This document shows positions 60,259 to 64,000 of a stretch of DNA of 64,000 nt, one piece after another. How positions within the stretch are numbered: the first letter of the stretch is position 1; each line of letters begins with the position of its first letter. The notes under the pieces were generated by a model that had not been told where the DNA came from, ran no database searches, and saw nothing but the letters and a program-made list of their open reading frames with translations. Made by a program: the position numbers and the translations under genes. Origin of the DNA: Epithemia pelagica (Eukaryota; Bacillariophyta; Bacillariophyceae; Surirellales; Surirellaceae); NCBI GenBank assembly GCA_946965045.2, contig OX337229.1:930001-994000 (forward strand). The letters are read 5' to 3'.

Positions 60259-61056
60259 CAATAAGGTTCTATTGAGACATTCTAGAGAGGATTATACCCG
60301 AAGAATCGTATTGTTGTTGTTTTCGCGTCGTGACGTTGAATGGCCCGTCGTGTTTTCTGATCTGAGCAAATCAGAATTGTGAAGAATCTCAGGATGGCTA
60401 TCGTTGCCGGCTGCGGCTGCCGCGCGTACCGTCCATCTGTTTGGAACATGCTTGCTCCCTCTCGTTCTCGTTCTCGACTTCTGTGACAACAACACGACAC
60501 TTGTCTTGCGACTTCCCATTGCGCCGGTAGGGTGTTCGGTTCCCGGGTCACGACCCGGCGCACGCTCTATGGACGCTGGGCGACTACCAACAAAAATCGT
60601 AGTCCTCACAAGATGGCCATCCTCGCCTCGATCTGTGACGAAAAGACGGCGAGCAATGAAGGAAAAGCAGGAAGACTCCGGGACTGTGAGAATGTATCAT
60701 TGAACAATGATTTCTACGGCATGGGCGACATATGACAAGCTCATTTATTTTTCTGGGAATGTAGCTGATCGCACAATATAGCAATGTCTTGCTGCGTGGA
60801 GTCCCCACGAGATGAGAGGGGAAATCTTCCTGGATATTCGCACCTCTGTGACAACACTGAGCTTCTCCTGGAAGATACGGTAGTTTCTGAAAACGCCGTT
60901 TCATCTCGAAAAAAGAACCTGTTCAGTCTCAGTCACGCAGCCCCTCAAAAGACGCATTTTGCTGCTCATTATTCGTCGTGAGAGAAAACATTCACTCACT
61001 TGATCAAGTGAAACAGCCGCTCGTTGTCCGAAGTTATCTGCATCGTATCAACGCCA
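60259..61056. other. Divergent intergenic region, no supported gene
   Basis: Several short overlapping frames on both strands; the ATG frame at 60784 (65 codons) lacks any recognisable feature. Probable promoters of the two flanking genes. Confidence 0.5.
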
Positions 61057-62318
61057 ATGTATTCAGACTGTATCAACCTGATCATGATGATCTCTGGTCT
61101 TGACGTGTCATTTTGGAGTATCTCCATCGGTGCAACGTTCGTTCTTCCCATTGCGACGGCTCAGCCTACATTGATGCGTTTCAATCCAGAAACTCTGAAC
61201 AATGGGAACGTACTGACGGAAGATGAACGCTTTCTCGTCGCTTCCAATGAAGAGCGTGAGCGAGACAGCGATCGGTGAGTGGATTGTCAGTCCTTGACAG
61301 GGTGTGTATGTTGTTCACTTCTCACTAACGAAAAATCTGTGTTCACTTCAGCGCATTGTTTGAGTTTTTCTCATCACAACAAGGCCAACCTCATGGCGGA
61401 AGTAGTATGCCATTCAGCTTCTCAATGATGATGGAACCATCCATGTCCTACCCACCTTTCTTCTCGTTTCCAGATATTTCTTCTTTCCCTCAAATGAGCT
61501 ACCCTGACCTTAGCATGAGTTTCCCCAATATTGGTATGAGCTTCCCCGATGCTGACCCAACTTGTCCTGGAGATGGATTCGAGTTTGACACAGACCTTGC
61601 CATCGATATCCAATCGTTTCACGACCAATGTCCCCATCGAGGATTGAAATGCCACGGAACGCAGATGAAAGCGTCGACCAGCGGCGATTTTCCTTTCGGC
61701 GAAGACACGGTCTTGGTATGCACGACAGACGGAAGCGGTCATGAGATTTCTATTCAGCTTGTCAAGATTATCGCCAAGCTTGGAAATAAGTACGAGTTGG
61801 AGCTAGTCCTAAGCGGGTACGATTTCAACGATATCACTTTGTATATGCGTGGAGAGACTGAAAGTGGGAACTTCAACTTTTGGGACGTAAGCGGAACTGG
61901 CACACCGTCGACTGAAGCTTTTCTCTCCCTGGGTGATTACGACAGCAACAACGTTGTTGAGTTTTGCATGGTTGTCTGTATTCAAGATGGTAACTCGCCA
62001 GCCGCTTTTGGTGTCGGACCAGGTCAGACCACAGGGAACTCAATTGCCGACACTGGTGATGGAATCACCTCCAAGGATAGCGGCCTCGCCGTAGAGCCCG
62101 AAGGAGGATCGGATACTGTTATCAAGGACAACGGAGTCAACAGTGACGGCCTTTATACACCTGCAAATACATTGGCTCTGAGCATGCTGGGAATGGCTTC
62201 CGCTATTGTTATTTTTGTGGGATTCTTGTTCAGTGAGCGATCCACCCGCTTCCTCGTTCGATCGAATGACTCGAACGCTATGACAGACAGTAGCACATCG
62301 TCAACCGTGTTTGTTTAG
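61057..62318 (+). CDS. Type I membrane/surface protein of unknown function, two exons
   Basis: Exons are 61057-61274 and 61352-62318; the 77-bp intron has GTGAGT and GTTCACTTCAG; the join reads DSDR-ALFEFF; 394 aa. The N terminus is a signal sequence (VSFWSISIGATFVLPIATAQ). A Phe/Pro/Ser-rich segment with repeats of the type SMSFP follows (SYPDLSMSFPNIGMSFPDAD), then a Cys-containing ectodomain (~150-300) with DQCPHRGLKC, a GSGHEISIQLVK strand region and VEFCMVVCIQDG. An acidic Gly/Ser/Asp linker leads to one C-terminal helix (LSMLGMASAIVIFVGFLF) and a short Ser/Thr tail. It looks like a diatom-specific cell-surface or wall-associated protein; no family recognised. Confidence 0.78.
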
Positions 62319-62965
62319 ACGAGGGTTTCGGTGACCGAGTTAGACGCACAGCCTCATATTCTCTGATCTTGCCATTCAACAAAGTCGAAAGACTCATACA
62401 TAGACTCATTAAGAACAACTAGGGCTCGATCCATTTTCATGGTTTCATGTTTCCTTTTAGTTTGTTGAGGATTTGCGTTGATCAGAAGGAAAGATGTGTT
62501 CATATTTCCATGATGGTTCCGAGATCTACCCCCGAAATGGTCCCATAGATTAGATTCACCAGTTGTTGTTCTCTCTCATAGGGTGCACCTTCCAATTTCA
62601 ATCTCTCAGCATGGTCTTCCCTTTTTTGTCGCCTAGTGCGCGGGACGATCAAACATAGCCTATTGCTTTGTACCTTGTCTATGTTTTGTGAGTAACTCAT
62701 GTTGTAAATATCATCGTTAATAATCTTCCATCGATATTGACTTTTCGATTTCATTCAAGTAATCGGTAGCCTTTCAATAACTCAGTTTTACCCATTGCTC
62801 TATCCCTTCAAATCCCAATAACATTGACTCCACAGCAGACAAACACCGTTCACGATCGGTTTGACGTTCACCGCTCGCTGGTAAACCTTTTTGTCTCTCT
62901 GGAGCAAACCAGGTTCGGTTCCTCTTGTTCTTGATCTCTGTCATTTATCCCATTACACACACATC
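62319..62965. other. Convergent intergenic region, no gene seen
   Basis: The 3' flanks of the surface-protein gene and the GTPase gene. A minus-strand frame at 62500-62754 has ATG but no protein character. Confidence 0.55.
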
Positions 62966-63958
62966 TTACTTCTTTGGTGCAACTCCCTTGGTCTTACCGG
63001 GTGGTGACGATGATACTCCACGCTTGGCGGATGCCGTTGTGGCTGTCTTTGCCTTGTTGACCAACGGTTTTGTGGGTGCCGTCGTCTTGGCCACTGGAGT
63101 CTTTGCTGCTGTTACGGCTCCCTTGGCAACGGGAGCTTTGGTTGGTGCCGGTTCGGTAGTTTTCTTGACCATGGCGGCTGGTTCGGACTTCTTGACGGCA
63201 GGTGTTTCGGTCGATACTGGATCCGTAGAAGCGGGTGGGTCGACTGATTTGGTGCCTTTGGAGTTGAGATCCTTTGTGATATTCGTCGAATCTATCTTGG
63301 ATGATGATTCTGGAGTCGCACCAGCATCATTCGTCTTGCTGGTCTCCGACTTGGGACCAAGAGTCGTCCAGGTTCGTTCAATCAGTGTTTGAAGAATTAC
63401 ATCCGAAGACGATTCCTGCTTCTTCATCAAGTACCACTTATTTACATTGGGCCAGTTTCGACAAACCTTGTGTACAGTGGAACCCAAGCGATTCCATTCG
63501 GAGAGTGTATACTTGCTTTCAGTAGTTTCCATTGACTGGTAACGGCTGCTGTCAATGAACACCAAGCTTACAGGAGGAGGCGTTTGTTGCGGGTATCGAG
63601 TGCCGCGACGAAAGGTAATATTGCGATCCAACCACACTTTCCAAAGATTGAGCGTTTCCTCGTTTGCCTTATCATCTGACGAACGGCTCAACAAATCCAA
63701 AACCAAAACGACATGATGAACGGATGGCAATAGGGAATAGTTCCAACTAGCCGGAGGCTGATCCTTGGCGGTACAATCCACATTGAACACGTGCAAACGA
63801 ACCGTCTCATTGACACTGGCAGAAGACTCGAAGGAATAATCCTTGGAGGAGTAATTCATGGCAAAGGGCGACGACGAAGTTGCCTCGGGCGAGGTAGGGA
63901 TTCCAGTCATCCACTGTGTTTTCCCAGCTGTTGCAGGTCCCACGACCAACACTTTCAT
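62966..63958 (-). CDS. Ras-like small GTPase-type P-loop protein with Lys/Ala/Pro tail (possibly 5' partial)
   Basis: ATG at 63958 (MKVLVVGPATAGKTQW) sits directly before the first strand and gives 330 aa; the frame stays open to the right edge, so a further upstream start is possible. The P-loop is GPATAGKT. Strands with VRLHVFNVDC (switch II/G3 region, lacking a plain DxxG), HHVVLVLDLLSR and VSLVFIDSS follow, and a C-terminal helix of the domain ends near 210. G4 (NKxD) is not visible, so nucleotide specificity is doubtful; Rab-like 5 / IFT-type divergent GTPases are similar in this respect. The last ~120 residues are low-complexity Lys/Ala/Pro/Thr with repeats of the type TKAPVAKGAV, ending in basic residues. 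Confidence 0.6.
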   Translation of the reverse strand: MKVLVVGPATAGKTQWMTGIPTSPEATSSSPFAMNYSSKDYSFESSASVNETVRLHVFNVDCTAKDQPPASWNYSLLPSVHHVVLVLDLLSRSSDDKANEETLNLWKVWLDRNITFRRGTRYPQQTPPPVSLVFIDSSRYQSMETTESKYTLSEWNRLGSTVHKVCRNWPNVNKWYLMKKQESSSDVILQTLIERTWTTLGPKSETSKTNDAGATPESSSKIDSTNITKDLNSKGTKSVDPPASTDPVSTETPAVKKSEPAAMVKKTTEPAPTKAPVAKGAVTAAKTPVAKTTAPTKPLVNKAKTATTASAKRGVSSSPPGKTKGVAPKK

Positions 63959-64000
63959 GTACTTGGTCGGTTCGGGTGGGTCCACTGAGGGAGGACTAGG

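Noticed and set aside
1..64000. CRISPR arrays, bacterial operons, ribosomal RNA
   Set aside because: None seen; introns, intergenic layout and gene families are eukaryotic.

Overview
The window looks like nuclear DNA of a pennate diatom; the species is inferred only at that level. Four predicted proteins begin with a signal peptide ending in the stramenopile 'x-A-F' type plastid-import junction (for example QAFVPS, SLAFLPS, EAFVVAP). Introns are short GT-AG introns of about 80-255 bp. Genes are dense (about 28 in 64 kb), on both strands and not in operons. The content is eukaryotic housekeeping (CCR4, TFIP11, SF3A3, a CDK, a HEATR5-like giant) mixed with bacterial-type families (CvfB-like, HopJ, LarE, single-domain CrcB, RuvX-like). 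Exon joins were worked out by eye from reading phase, splice dinucleotides and protein continuity. Starts are placed at ATG.

Left part (1-10.9 kb): a 5'-truncated CvfB-like RNA-binding gene; a PD-(D/E)XK-like nuclease gene sitting between two ~130-bp direct repeats; a divergent pair of plastid-targeted genes (HopJ-domain protein and alpha/beta hydrolase); a ZIP metal transporter; a small plastid membrane protein; and an interrupted gene with an in-frame TAA.

Middle (10.9-34.3 kb): a 1310-aa four-domain voltage-gated channel whose four pores carry G-E/D in place of the potassium filter; a small membrane protein; an HNH-like protein; the divergent CCR4/TFIP11 pair (mRNA decay and splicing); a short spliced gene divergent from a CDK with an altered PSTAIRE helix; QPRT of NAD synthesis; a divergent CLC channel; and a rhodanese.

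Right part (34.6-64 kb): a small spliced gene, a fluoride channel of bacterial single-domain type, a SPRY protein with a lipidation-type N terminus, a gene with an in-frame TAG, LarE sulfurtransferase divergent from a HEATR5-like gene, SF3A3 convergent with it, a membrane-anchored unknown, a DMT transporter, a RuvX-like protein, a 7TM receptor with a repetitive tail, a disordered unknown, a secreted/membrane unknown and a Ras-like GTPase at the right edge.

The strongest candidates for something undescribed are the four-domain channel with an E/E/D/E filter ring, and the repeat-bounded nuclease-like gene. The genes do not form one obvious pathway. Ion handling (channel, CLC, fluoride, ZIP) is over-represented, but that may be chance.
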